A stretch of DNA of 16,491 nt from an uncultured Caryophanales bacterium (GTDB lineage: Bacteria; Bacillota_I; Bacilli_A; RFN20; CAG-826). Shown here in pieces: positions 7,749 through 14,843 of the stretch; the first letter of the stretch is position 1, and each line of letters opens with the position of its first letter. Where the stretch lies: assembly GCA_946404585.1 (NCBI GenBank), contig CAMJEC010000013.1:1-16491 (forward strand), given 5' to 3'. The position numbers were made by a program, and so were the translations under genes. Under the pieces are notes generated by a model. It worked only from the letters and a program-made list of their open reading frames with translations, searched no databases and was not told where the DNA came from.

Positions 7749-8849
7749 ATGGGTATAGAATTTCTAAATTTCTTATCTAAGAAAAAAAGGACTCATAATA
7801 CTGAAGGCCTACCCACAGCCGAACCTGAAAAAGTTCCTGAATATGAGGAAGGCTTACAAGAGAATGAGAATAAAGTCATTCGCTTGGTTTCCAATAAAAG
7901 AGTCAGCAAACCTTACAAGGTGACAGGTATTGAAGATGTCGCTAGTAAGAACAACTGGAAAGCTTGGTTATACCTTGGTCCAGTCGTGGTCTTAATCTCC
8001 ATCTTCTTACTTTATCCTTTAATTAACACCATCTTTATTTCCTTTGCAAAAGATTACCAATATGCGACTGGTCGCTTCTCTGGTTTCACATTAGAGAATT
8101 TTGGTGTCATCTTTGGCTGGGTAAAGACTGGGCAAGGCGGTCTAGAAACCTACTTTACAACGTATGCGATACCGAACACGTTGATTATTACATTCGTCAC
8201 CGTGCCTGTATCCATCTTGTTAGCGTTAATTATTTCTGTCGCCCTTAATTCTATTAAGTGGCTGCAAAAATTCTTACAAACCGTCTTCTTCCTTCCATAT
8301 GTCACTAACGCGGTGGCTATTGGTTTAGTCTTCTCAGTTATCTTTGATAAGTCTGGTATTATCAACTTCATCTTCCACTCCAATACCGTTTGGGTCTATG
8401 GTGCGGATAGATGGGTTGCTATGATTCCATTATGCTTATATATCGTTTGGAACAGTATTCCATTTAAAATCCTTATCTTATTATCTGGTTTACAAGGCAT
8501 TGATAAACAATACTATCAAGCCGCCCAAATCGATAGCTGTCCAAAAGCTAAAACATTATGGAAGATTACCGTCCCATTATTATCCCCACAAATCCTTTAT
8601 TTGATGATTACATCATTTATCGGATCATTTAAGGAATATACATCCGTTGTCGCTATCTTCAATGGTCCTGGCACAATGGGTAAGAACTCTAATATTCCAG
8701 ATATGGAAACAATCGTTTATTACGTTTACGATAACGTTGAAAAGGGTAATACATCACGTGCGGCAGCAGCAGGTGTGTTCCTCTTTATCGTGATTCTCAT
8801 CTTTACTTTCGTCCAATTTGGCGTCAGTAAGAAGAGAGTCCATTATTAG
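7749..8849 (+). CDS. ABC importer permease, MalF/UgpA type
   Basis: 366 residues, CUT1-family inner permease subunit (BPD_transp_1). A charged cytoplasmic N-terminus of about 75 residues, longer than usual, precedes the first helix (WLYLGPVVVLISIFLLYPL); six membrane segments in all are predicted. The EAA loop that docks on the ATPase is YQAAQIDSCPKAKTLWKITV at about 255-275, ending in PLLSP. It keeps the Ala-Ala and the distal I-x-x-P, but the normally invariant Gly of the IDG step is Ser. AAAGGAG (7737-7743) lies 5 bases before ATG 7749, and the gap to the ATPase stop is 14 bases. It should pair with the permease encoded just downstream to form the channel. Substrate cannot be told from this subunit. 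Confidence 0.95.
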   Translation: MGIEFLNFLSKKKRTHNTEGLPTAEPEKVPEYEEGLQENENKVIRLVSNKRVSKPYKVTGIEDVASKNNWKAWLYLGPVVVLISIFLLYPLINTIFISFAKDYQYATGRFSGFTLENFGVIFGWVKTGQGGLETYFTTYAIPNTLIITFVTVPVSILLALIISVALNSIKWLQKFLQTVFFLPYVTNAVAIGLVFSVIFDKSGIINFIFHSNTVWVYGADRWVAMIPLCLYIVWNSIPFKILILLSGLQGIDKQYYQAAQIDSCPKAKTLWKITVPLLSPQILYLMITSFIGSFKEYTSVVAIFNGPGTMGKNSNIPDMETIVYYVYDNVEKGNTSRAAAAGVFLFIVILIFTFVQFGVSKKRVHY

Positions 8850-8861
8850 GAGGTGGCAAGT

Positions 8862-9848
8862 ATGGCAGAACAAGTAGTTCAACAAGAAGAACAAATGACA
8901 TACATTGACTTTAAGAAAGTCCGTGTCAATCCTAATATCACTTTATCCATCGTGGAAAGTGGTAAGACCGTTGAATCAATCAAACGTCGTGAAAAAGTGG
9001 TGCACATCATCACCACAGTTCTCACCTATTTATTCATCGTTGCTTTAGCCTTAACCGTGATGTTTCCATTCTATTGGATGATTATCACATCCTTAAAGCA
9101 AAACGATGAAATCATGGCCACTCAACAAACATTCTTCCCAAATATTGTTATGTGGAGTAACTATTCCTATGTTTTCGAAACATTTAACTTCACTGGTTAT
9201 ATGTTTAATACCATTATCGTGGCAATCTTTTCCACAGCGGGTACTTTAGTCACAACTATCTTCGCTGCCTTTGCCTTCGCTAGACTTGAATTCAAAGGCC
9301 GTGAACCATTATTCATGATTTTCTTAATGACGATGATGATTCCTGGTGAAATGATGGTTATTTCTAACTACTTAACCGTTAACGCCTTCGGTTGGATTAA
9401 AGATCAAACAAGAATGGATGCTTACTTAGCGATGATTGTGCCATTTGTCGTTTCTGTCTTCCATATTTATTTATTAAGACAAAACTTCAAACAAATCCCT
9501 AAGGAACTCTATTTAGCCGCGAAAGTCGATGGTAAGAGTGACTGGGACTTCTTATGGAAAGTCATGGTTCCTCTTGCTGCCCCTACACTTATTTCCATTA
9601 CCATCTTAAAGTTCATGGGTACATGGAATTCCTATGTGTGGCCAAACTTAGTTACAAAGAACGAAGAATTCCGCTTAATCTCTAACGGATTACGTGGTAG
9701 TGCCTTCCAAGATATTGATACAGGTATGGTGGAATACGGTTATCAAATGGCCGCTTCCTTCTGCGTCACTGTCCCATTGTTCTTGTTATTCGTCTTCTTC
9801 CGTAAATACATTATGAAAGGTGTCGGAAGAGCGGGTATTAAAGGCTAA
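8862..9848 (+). CDS. ABC importer permease, MalG/UgpE type
   Basis: 328 residues from ATG 8862. The start is set by AGGAGG (8848-8853) 8 bases upstream; an in-frame GTG at 8853 lies inside that ribosome binding site and is rejected. After about 60 cytoplasmic residues come six predicted helices, with the family signature MFPFYWMIITSLK in the first segment and the EAA loop ELYLAAKVDGKSDWDFLWKV followed by MVPLAAP at about 224-250. Unlike its partner, this subunit keeps the conserved Gly of the EAA loop. C-terminal sequence TVPLFLLFVFFRKYIMKGV is typical of MalG/UgpE proteins. It completes the two-permease channel with the MalF/UgpA-type subunit. The ribosome binding site overlaps the TAG stop of the preceding gene, indicating co-translation. 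Confidence 0.95.
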   Translation: MAEQVVQQEEQMTYIDFKKVRVNPNITLSIVESGKTVESIKRREKVVHIITTVLTYLFIVALALTVMFPFYWMIITSLKQNDEIMATQQTFFPNIVMWSNYSYVFETFNFTGYMFNTIIVAIFSTAGTLVTTIFAAFAFARLEFKGREPLFMIFLMTMMIPGEMMVISNYLTVNAFGWIKDQTRMDAYLAMIVPFVVSVFHIYLLRQNFKQIPKELYLAAKVDGKSDWDFLWKVMVPLAAPTLISITILKFMGTWNSYVWPNLVTKNEEFRLISNGLRGSAFQDIDTGMVEYGYQMAASFCVTVPLFLLFVFFRKYIMKGVGRAGIKG

Positions 9849-9861
9849 TAAAATGATTAAT

Positions 9862-9876
9862 ATTGTCGCTGACAAT
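9862..9876 (+). promoter_or_regulatory. Inverted repeat between permease and first binding-protein gene
   Basis: ATTGTC-GCT-GACAAT is a perfect 6-bp inverted repeat with a 3-base centre, in the 49-base gap before the binding-protein gene and 8 bases before its AAGGAG. No T-run follows, so it is not a standard terminator. It could be an mRNA hairpin that stabilises or sets off the binding-protein message, or an operator. Confidence 0.4.
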
Positions 9877-9897
9877 TTAATAAAAAGGAGAAATATA

Positions 9898-11361
9898 ATG
9901 AAAAAGAAAACTCTTGTTCCAGTAATGGTACTTGCCTCCGTCCTCTCATTAGCAGGATGTAACCAAGGTGGTAATTCTAACACTGAAAAGAAAGGCCACT
10001 TTGACCACAAAGTTACCATTAAATTTACACAAGCTTATGCCCAAGGCTATCAAGCTAAATTACAATCATTTGTTGATTCATTTAAGGAAATTGAACCAAA
10101 CGTTGAAATTAAACTTGAAGATGGTTGGATCAGTGGTAACTACGATACAATCCATTCTCAAACAATTTCTGACATTCAAACTGGTGAATACGGTGACTTA
10201 GTCATCGCTTATCCAGACCACGTCGTTGACTACATCGACTTCGGTAAAGCTGTTAAGTTAGATCCATTCATGGATAACGAAGAATATGGCTGGACCGCCG
10301 CGGAAAAAGAAGACCTCGTTCAAGCTTACTTAAAAGAAGGTCAAGAATTCCCACTTCCTGGTACATATTGCTTACCATTCTCAAAATCCACAGAAGCGAT
10401 GTTCTACAACGAAACACGTTTATTCGATAGTGAACTCGTGCAATTCTTAGCCACAAAAGGTATCACCATGAATAAGGCTTATATCGAATCCTTAACATGG
10501 GAAGAATTATTCGGTAGATTATGCCCAGCATTTAAAGAATATGATGCTGCTCACCCAAGTTCACCATTAATTACCGCTAAAGATGGTAGCATGAACTCTT
10601 ATGTTGGTTACGATAGTGACGCTAACTTATTTATCACTCTTTCTCAACAATATGGCTATGGCTATACAAGTGTTGACGAATATGGTGAAGCTCACCTCGA
10701 TTACAACAACGATAATATGAAAGCTTTAATGAAGACTTTCGCTAATGCTTCTAAAGAAGGTTACTTAAGAAGCCCAGGCGTTATTGGTAAGAGCTATTCC
10801 TCTAACTATTTCAAAGAAAATAACGTCTTATTCTCCATTGGTAGTACCGCTGGTGTTAAAAACCAAGTCGCTGACACATTTGATGTCGGTGTCACCCGTA
10901 TCCCACAAGCAGAAGGTAAAGCTGCTAAGATCATTTCCCAAGGTCCATCCGTTTGTATCTTAGACCATGGTAATGATAAAGATAGACAATTAGCCGCTTG
11001 GTTATTCTATAAGCACATGACAAATACCAAGAACACAGCCTCCTGGGCTATCGAAGTTGGTTATTTACCAGTCCGTGCTTCTGCTTACACAAGTGAAGCT
11101 TATATCGACTACTGTAATACAGAAGGTAAAGATGCTCGTAGTACTGAATTATTAACCGCTCTCAACGCTGTTTATAGTTCTTCAACTGTTGACAAAGTCT
11201 TTACAACTCCTCCATTCAAAGGTTCTTCTACCGCTAGAACAGAAGTTAACTCTTTAATGGTTAACGTCTTAAAAGATGCCGCTGATGGTAAAGACATCAA
11301 CGATACATACTTAAAAGAAAAATTCGATTTAGCAATCAACAATACACTCAAAGAAATGTAA
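9898..11361 (+). CDS. Substrate-binding lipoprotein of the ABC importer (first of two paralogues)
   Basis: 487 residues, extracytoplasmic solute-binding protein (SBP_bac_1/UgpB-like) that should deliver ligand to the permeases. Signal peptide ends in lipobox LAGC, with Cys21 lipidated, as expected in an organism without a periplasm. ATG 9898 has AAGGAG (9885-9890) 7 bases upstream; in-frame upstream starts (9820, 9853) overlap or crowd the permease and would bury the signal peptide. It shares a run of motifs with the next gene: STEAMFYN, LTWEELF, YDSDANLFIT, FSIGSTAG, SQGPSVCIL, GYLPVRAS and a C-terminal EVNSLMVNVL. The codons are strongly biased, pointing to abundant expression, typical for binding proteins. 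Ligand is unknown; with the nuclease nearby, nucleosides, nucleotides or oligonucleotides are as plausible as sugars. Confidence 0.92.
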   Translation: MKKKTLVPVMVLASVLSLAGCNQGGNSNTEKKGHFDHKVTIKFTQAYAQGYQAKLQSFVDSFKEIEPNVEIKLEDGWISGNYDTIHSQTISDIQTGEYGDLVIAYPDHVVDYIDFGKAVKLDPFMDNEEYGWTAAEKEDLVQAYLKEGQEFPLPGTYCLPFSKSTEAMFYNETRLFDSELVQFLATKGITMNKAYIESLTWEELFGRLCPAFKEYDAAHPSSPLITAKDGSMNSYVGYDSDANLFITLSQQYGYGYTSVDEYGEAHLDYNNDNMKALMKTFANASKEGYLRSPGVIGKSYSSNYFKENNVLFSIGSTAGVKNQVADTFDVGVTRIPQAEGKAAKIISQGPSVCILDHGNDKDRQLAAWLFYKHMTNTKNTASWAIEVGYLPVRASAYTSEAYIDYCNTEGKDARSTELLTALNAVYSSSTVDKVFTTPPFKGSSTARTEVNSLMVNVLKDAADGKDINDTYLKEKFDLAINNTLKEM

Positions 11362-11389
11362 TAACTATTTCTCGAAAGGAGAAAAAATT

Positions 11390-12829
11390 ATGAAAAAAGT
11401 ATCATTATTAATGTTCCCACTTATCCTTGCTTCCTTAGCAGGTTGTAATGGTGGTGGAAATAATAACACCGGCAAAGTCGTCATTAACTTCTGGCACACC
11501 TTTGGTCAAAAACCAGAAGCCGCTTTAAAGAGCAAAATTGCGGACTTTGTTAAGAAAGTCAAAGATAAAGAAGGCGTTGATGTTGAAGTCGTCCTTTCCT
11601 ATCAAGGTGGCTACAAAGATATGCCAAGTAAAGTCACAACCGGTATTGCGACAGGCGAAAGCCCAACAATCGCAATTGCCTATGCTGACCACGTGGCCGA
11701 CTATCTAGCTTTAGAAGGTGAAGAACCAGGTAAATACGTTGTCAATTTTGATAAATTCTTAAAAGACAGCGCTGTTACATTCGGTACCGAAGCCGATTAT
11801 GGCGATACTATGCCTGAAAGCGATATGGTGAAGAGTTATTTAGATGAAGGTCGTTCTTTACAAAGAGAAGGTACATATTTAATCCCTCTCATGAAGTCCA
11901 CCGAAATCATGACTTATAACCTTGATGCTGCTAAAGCTGCCATGGCTTATGCTTATCCAGATGTTCCAGTTGATCGTGTCCAAGAATTCATGAAGACCAT
12001 CACTTGGGAACAACTTCTCAATATTGCTAGAGCCGCAGTCGAACACAAAGACACAATCTCTTCAAAACTCGAATATCCAATCTATTACGATAGTGATTCT
12101 AACTTATTCATTACAGAACTCTATCAAAACGATATTGGTTATTCTTCCATCGGCACAGATGGTAAGGGCCGTGTTGATTTCGAAGAAAGTGCCAACCTCA
12201 CTAAAGCTAAAGAAATCGTCAGTGCTCTTAAACAAGCTCACGATGATGGTTTATTAACCACCCAAGGTGTTGAAGGCACCTACGCTAGTAACTCCTTTAA
12301 AGAAGCCAAAACACTCTTCTCTATCGGTTCTACTGGTGGTACTGGTTATACCATCCCAGATGCTGGTCAATTTGATACAGCCTTTGCTAAAGTTCCAACC
12401 ATGGGCGAAAAAGTGGCCTATATTTCTCAAGGTCCATCCGTTTGTATGCTCAACAATCCATCCTTACCTAAGGCGGAAAATGATAATGCTCTCAAATATG
12501 GCTGGAAATTAATCAAATACTTAACCAGTAAACAAGTTAACGTTTCCTTATGCGTTAACGGTTCTGAAGGCTATTCTCCAGTGAGAGAATCTTGCTACAC
12601 AACCGAAACATATAGTGACTTCATCGAAGGTGGTGAAGGTTACGCTGAAGCAGCCTTAGTTACACAAAACGACATCGCTGGTCGTTACTATAACTCCGCT
12701 GTTTTCCCAGGCAGTGCGACATTAAGAAAAGAAGTTGGCTCTTTAGTGACCAATGTCTTAAATGGTAAATCCACTCTTGATGATGCTTTCGCAACCGCCA
12801 TCAACAACGCGAAGAAAGATATTAAATAA
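11390..12829 (+). CDS. Substrate-binding lipoprotein of the ABC importer (second paralogue)
   Basis: 479 residues. Lipobox LAGC places the lipidated Cys at 19. The N-terminal VVINFWHTFGQ is typical of SBP_bac_1/UgpB-like binding proteins. It follows the blocks of the preceding paralogue in the same order: STEIMTYN, ITWEQLL, YDSDSNLFIT, FSIGSTGG, SQGPSVCML, GYSPVRES, EVGSLVTNVL. This implies an old tandem duplication with divergence in between, so two ligand specificities (or affinities) are likely for one permease pair. AAAGGAG (11375-11381) lies 8 bases before the ATG. The gap to the preceding gene is 28 bases and contains a short hairpin that covers this ribosome binding site. No frameshifts or missing regions are seen. 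Confidence 0.92.
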   Translation: MKKVSLLMFPLILASLAGCNGGGNNNTGKVVINFWHTFGQKPEAALKSKIADFVKKVKDKEGVDVEVVLSYQGGYKDMPSKVTTGIATGESPTIAIAYADHVADYLALEGEEPGKYVVNFDKFLKDSAVTFGTEADYGDTMPESDMVKSYLDEGRSLQREGTYLIPLMKSTEIMTYNLDAAKAAMAYAYPDVPVDRVQEFMKTITWEQLLNIARAAVEHKDTISSKLEYPIYYDSDSNLFITELYQNDIGYSSIGTDGKGRVDFEESANLTKAKEIVSALKQAHDDGLLTTQGVEGTYASNSFKEAKTLFSIGSTGGTGYTIPDAGQFDTAFAKVPTMGEKVAYISQGPSVCMLNNPSLPKAENDNALKYGWKLIKYLTSKQVNVSLCVNGSEGYSPVRESCYTTETYSDFIEGGEGYAEAALVTQNDIAGRYYNSAVFPGSATLRKEVGSLVTNVLNGKSTLDDAFATAINNAKKDIK

Positions 12830-12845
12830 TTAAAAGGAGGGCGCT

Positions 12846-14312
12846 ATGAATAAGTTCAAACAAATTACTTTAGCCATTGCTACCTTCTTATCAGTAGCCT
12901 TATTAGCCGGCTGTCAAACAGGTGGTAATGGTAATAAAGAACCATCCCAAGGTGACGCTAACTGGGTTGACTATACTCAATCTGCAGCAGTCCGCTTATC
13001 TTTAGATTATAAAGGTAGAGACTTCTATAAAGATGGTATTGGCCAAGTTAAGCTTTATCAATCCATCGATGGTGATACCGCTCACTTCATCCCATTAGTG
13101 ACCACCACAAGTCGTTTAAACATTAAATCCCGTTATTATGGTATCGATACTCCAGAATCAACTGGTCGTATTCAACCATGGGGCCAACCTGCTAGTGACT
13201 TCAATAAGAAGAAACTAAAAGAAGCGGACGCTAATGGTACAATCGTCGTTTCTACAGCCCAAGAAAACTATGGTAGTCCACAATATGACTCCACTGGTGA
13301 AAGATTTGTCTCTTTAATTTGGATTAATGAAACAAAGAAAGATGCGCCATTTAACGAATTATATTTGTTAAACCTTGCCATCGTTCAAGAAGGCTATTCC
13401 TGGGTTAAAAACGTGCAAGATATGCCATCATATGCTGATACATTCTATGCCGCTGAAACACAAGCTAAGAACTACAAACTTCGCTTATTCTCTGGCGTTC
13501 CTGAAGATACCTTCCCAACTGGTGACTATGTCAATACAAGTTTATTAGACTTAAAAGTCGCTACAGAAAACTACATCAAGGATAAAAACTATCAATCACC
13601 ATTAGATGGCGCTAAAGTTAGAATCCGTGGTACAGTTGCTGGTTATTCAAACGGCACAATGTACTTACAAAGCTACTTTGAAGAAAGTGATAGTGAAGAA
13701 ATCCGTGGTGAAGGTAAAGGCATTAAAGGTGGCGAATATGCTGCTATTAACGTCTTCTGCGGCATGTCTTCTGTCCCAAGCAAATATAGAAAACTCAACA
13801 CATTTATCCAATTATGTGTCTTTGCTAAATATAGTGAAAACTTTGGTTTCCAATTAACTGGTGCTGAAGGTCACTTCCCAATCGTTGAATCCGAAGCCTC
13901 TGATGAAGATTGTAAGATCCTCATCAAAGCGGAAGAAAACGTTGGTGAACAAAGCTTACATATGATTGAATATAAAGCCGCTGAATTAAGCGAAATCGCC
14001 AAGAATGGTAGTTTCGAATGCTTAAACTGCGCTGTCAAGGTCACTGATCCTGTCGAATGTAACTATTTCCGTATCAATACTGCTGGCACTGAAATCACAT
14101 TAGGCTTTAAAGATTGTGATTTTGATGCTTACATCACATTCTCTTATGCTGGTGATCCAGAAAAGAAATTTGAATATTGGAATACCGAAGAACAATTCGT
14201 CGGTAAGAAATTCTTATTAAGTGGTATCTACACATACCATACCTATAACGATAAAACCTCTTATCAAATCATCTTCAATGATGCGAGTGGTTTAGAATGG
14301 GTCAAAGAATAG
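12846..14312 (+). CDS. Surface lipoprotein nuclease: staphylococcal nuclease-like domain plus OB-like domain
   Basis: 488 residues. Signal peptide with lipobox LAGC, Cys23 lipidated, so the enzyme should sit on the outer face of the membrane. Residues about 65-215 match SNase: calcium-site DGDT at 75-78, RYYGIDTPES with Arg96, Asp101, Thr102 and Glu104 (equivalent to Arg35, Asp40, Thr41, Glu43 of the S. aureus enzyme), GERFVSLIW with Arg153 (equivalent to Arg87), and the closing AETQAKNYKLRLFSG. All catalytic and Ca2+-binding residues are therefore present; Ca2+-dependent cleavage of DNA and/or RNA is expected. Residues about 239-340 (VRIRGTVAGYSNGTMYLQ) resemble an OB fold, and a further beta-rich stretch ends in LSGIYTYHTYNDKTSYQIIF, possibly a second one. 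AAAGGAGGG precedes ATG 12846; the gap to the binding-protein gene is 16 bases, so it is co-transcribed with the importer. Mycoplasmas pair a similar surface nuclease with an ABC importer. Confidence 0.92.
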   Translation: MNKFKQITLAIATFLSVALLAGCQTGGNGNKEPSQGDANWVDYTQSAAVRLSLDYKGRDFYKDGIGQVKLYQSIDGDTAHFIPLVTTTSRLNIKSRYYGIDTPESTGRIQPWGQPASDFNKKKLKEADANGTIVVSTAQENYGSPQYDSTGERFVSLIWINETKKDAPFNELYLLNLAIVQEGYSWVKNVQDMPSYADTFYAAETQAKNYKLRLFSGVPEDTFPTGDYVNTSLLDLKVATENYIKDKNYQSPLDGAKVRIRGTVAGYSNGTMYLQSYFEESDSEEIRGEGKGIKGGEYAAINVFCGMSSVPSKYRKLNTFIQLCVFAKYSENFGFQLTGAEGHFPIVESEASDEDCKILIKAEENVGEQSLHMIEYKAAELSEIAKNGSFECLNCAVKVTDPVECNYFRINTAGTEITLGFKDCDFDAYITFSYAGDPEKKFEYWNTEEQFVGKKFLLSGIYTYHTYNDKTSYQIIFNDASGLEWVKE

Positions 14313-14334
14313 TGTATTTAGGAGGCAATTAATC

Positions 14335-14808
14335 ATGTATTGTTATCACTGTGGTTATAAACTCAACGAAGAAAAAATCGAAGCCAAAGAATCCACCTAC
14401 AAGAGAATTGAAGGCATGGATATCGATACTGAGATCAACTACGTCTGTCCAAGATGTGGTCATCTTATGCATGAAAACGCCTCACCAGAAGACGTTAAAT
14501 CTTTAGCAAGAGCGTGTCACGCTGAACTCCAACGTGGTCGTAATGACCTCGCTAGAGGCATGTCTAACATCTCTATTGGTGTCATTCTTTTAGTGACATC
14601 TATCGTCTTCTTACTTTTATCAAGAAAAGCGGATAATCAATTCCAGATTACCCCAACATCCCCAGAGTTCATGGTTTTCTGTGGGCTCGCAGTCATTTCG
14701 GTTATACTTTTAGTGTTCGGAGTGGTCTTTACGGTATTCGGCGTGAAACGCAAAGTCACTTACACGCACCTACTAAAGGATATAAATAATCAAACCTTTG
14801 TGCAGTAG
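14335..14808 (+). CDS. Small zinc-ribbon membrane protein
   Basis: 157 residues. Two Cys knuckles, CYHCG (Cys3, Cys6) and CPRCG (Cys38, Cys41), form a likely zinc ribbon in the cytoplasmic N-terminus. Residues about 50-75 look helical and charged, and two membrane segments follow at about 79-96 and 112-136 with a short polar loop between them. It has no signal peptide and no recognised catalytic motif. TTAGGAGG lies just ahead of ATG 14335, and the start is 22 bases after the nuclease stop, so it belongs to the same transcript. Such zinc-ribbon/two-helix proteins are common and mostly uncharacterised in Firmicutes; a role in envelope assembly or transporter function is only a guess. Confidence 0.8.
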   Translation: MYCYHCGYKLNEEKIEAKESTYKRIEGMDIDTEINYVCPRCGHLMHENASPEDVKSLARACHAELQRGRNDLARGMSNISIGVILLVTSIVFLLLSRKADNQFQITPTSPEFMVFCGLAVISVILLVFGVVFTVFGVKRKVTYTHLLKDINNQTFVQ

Positions 14809-14825
14809 CACAGTTTCCATTTTTT
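14799..14825 (+). terminator. Possible weak terminator or attenuator before the last lipoprotein gene
   Basis: TGTGC-AGTA-GCACA forms a 5-bp stem (six with a G-T pair) spanning the stop codon of the zinc-ribbon gene. Six T residues follow at 14820-14825, but seven bases separate stem and T-run, so termination would be partial at best. Confidence 0.3.
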
Positions 14826-14843
14826 GTGAAAGGAGAAATTAAC

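Noticed and set aside
8853..8861. GTG start for the MalG/UgpE-type permease
   Set aside because: The GTG overlaps the AGGAGG ribosome binding site that properly serves ATG 8862.
9820..9897. Upstream start for the first binding protein
   Set aside because: It overlaps the permease gene and hides the lipoprotein signal; ATG 9898 has the AAGGAG site at correct spacing.
5827..12829. Calling the importer a maltose or glycerol-3-phosphate transporter (malEFGK/ugpABCE)
   Set aside because: Family similarity does not fix the substrate; there is no glycosidase or glycerophosphodiesterase nearby and the linked enzyme is a nuclease.
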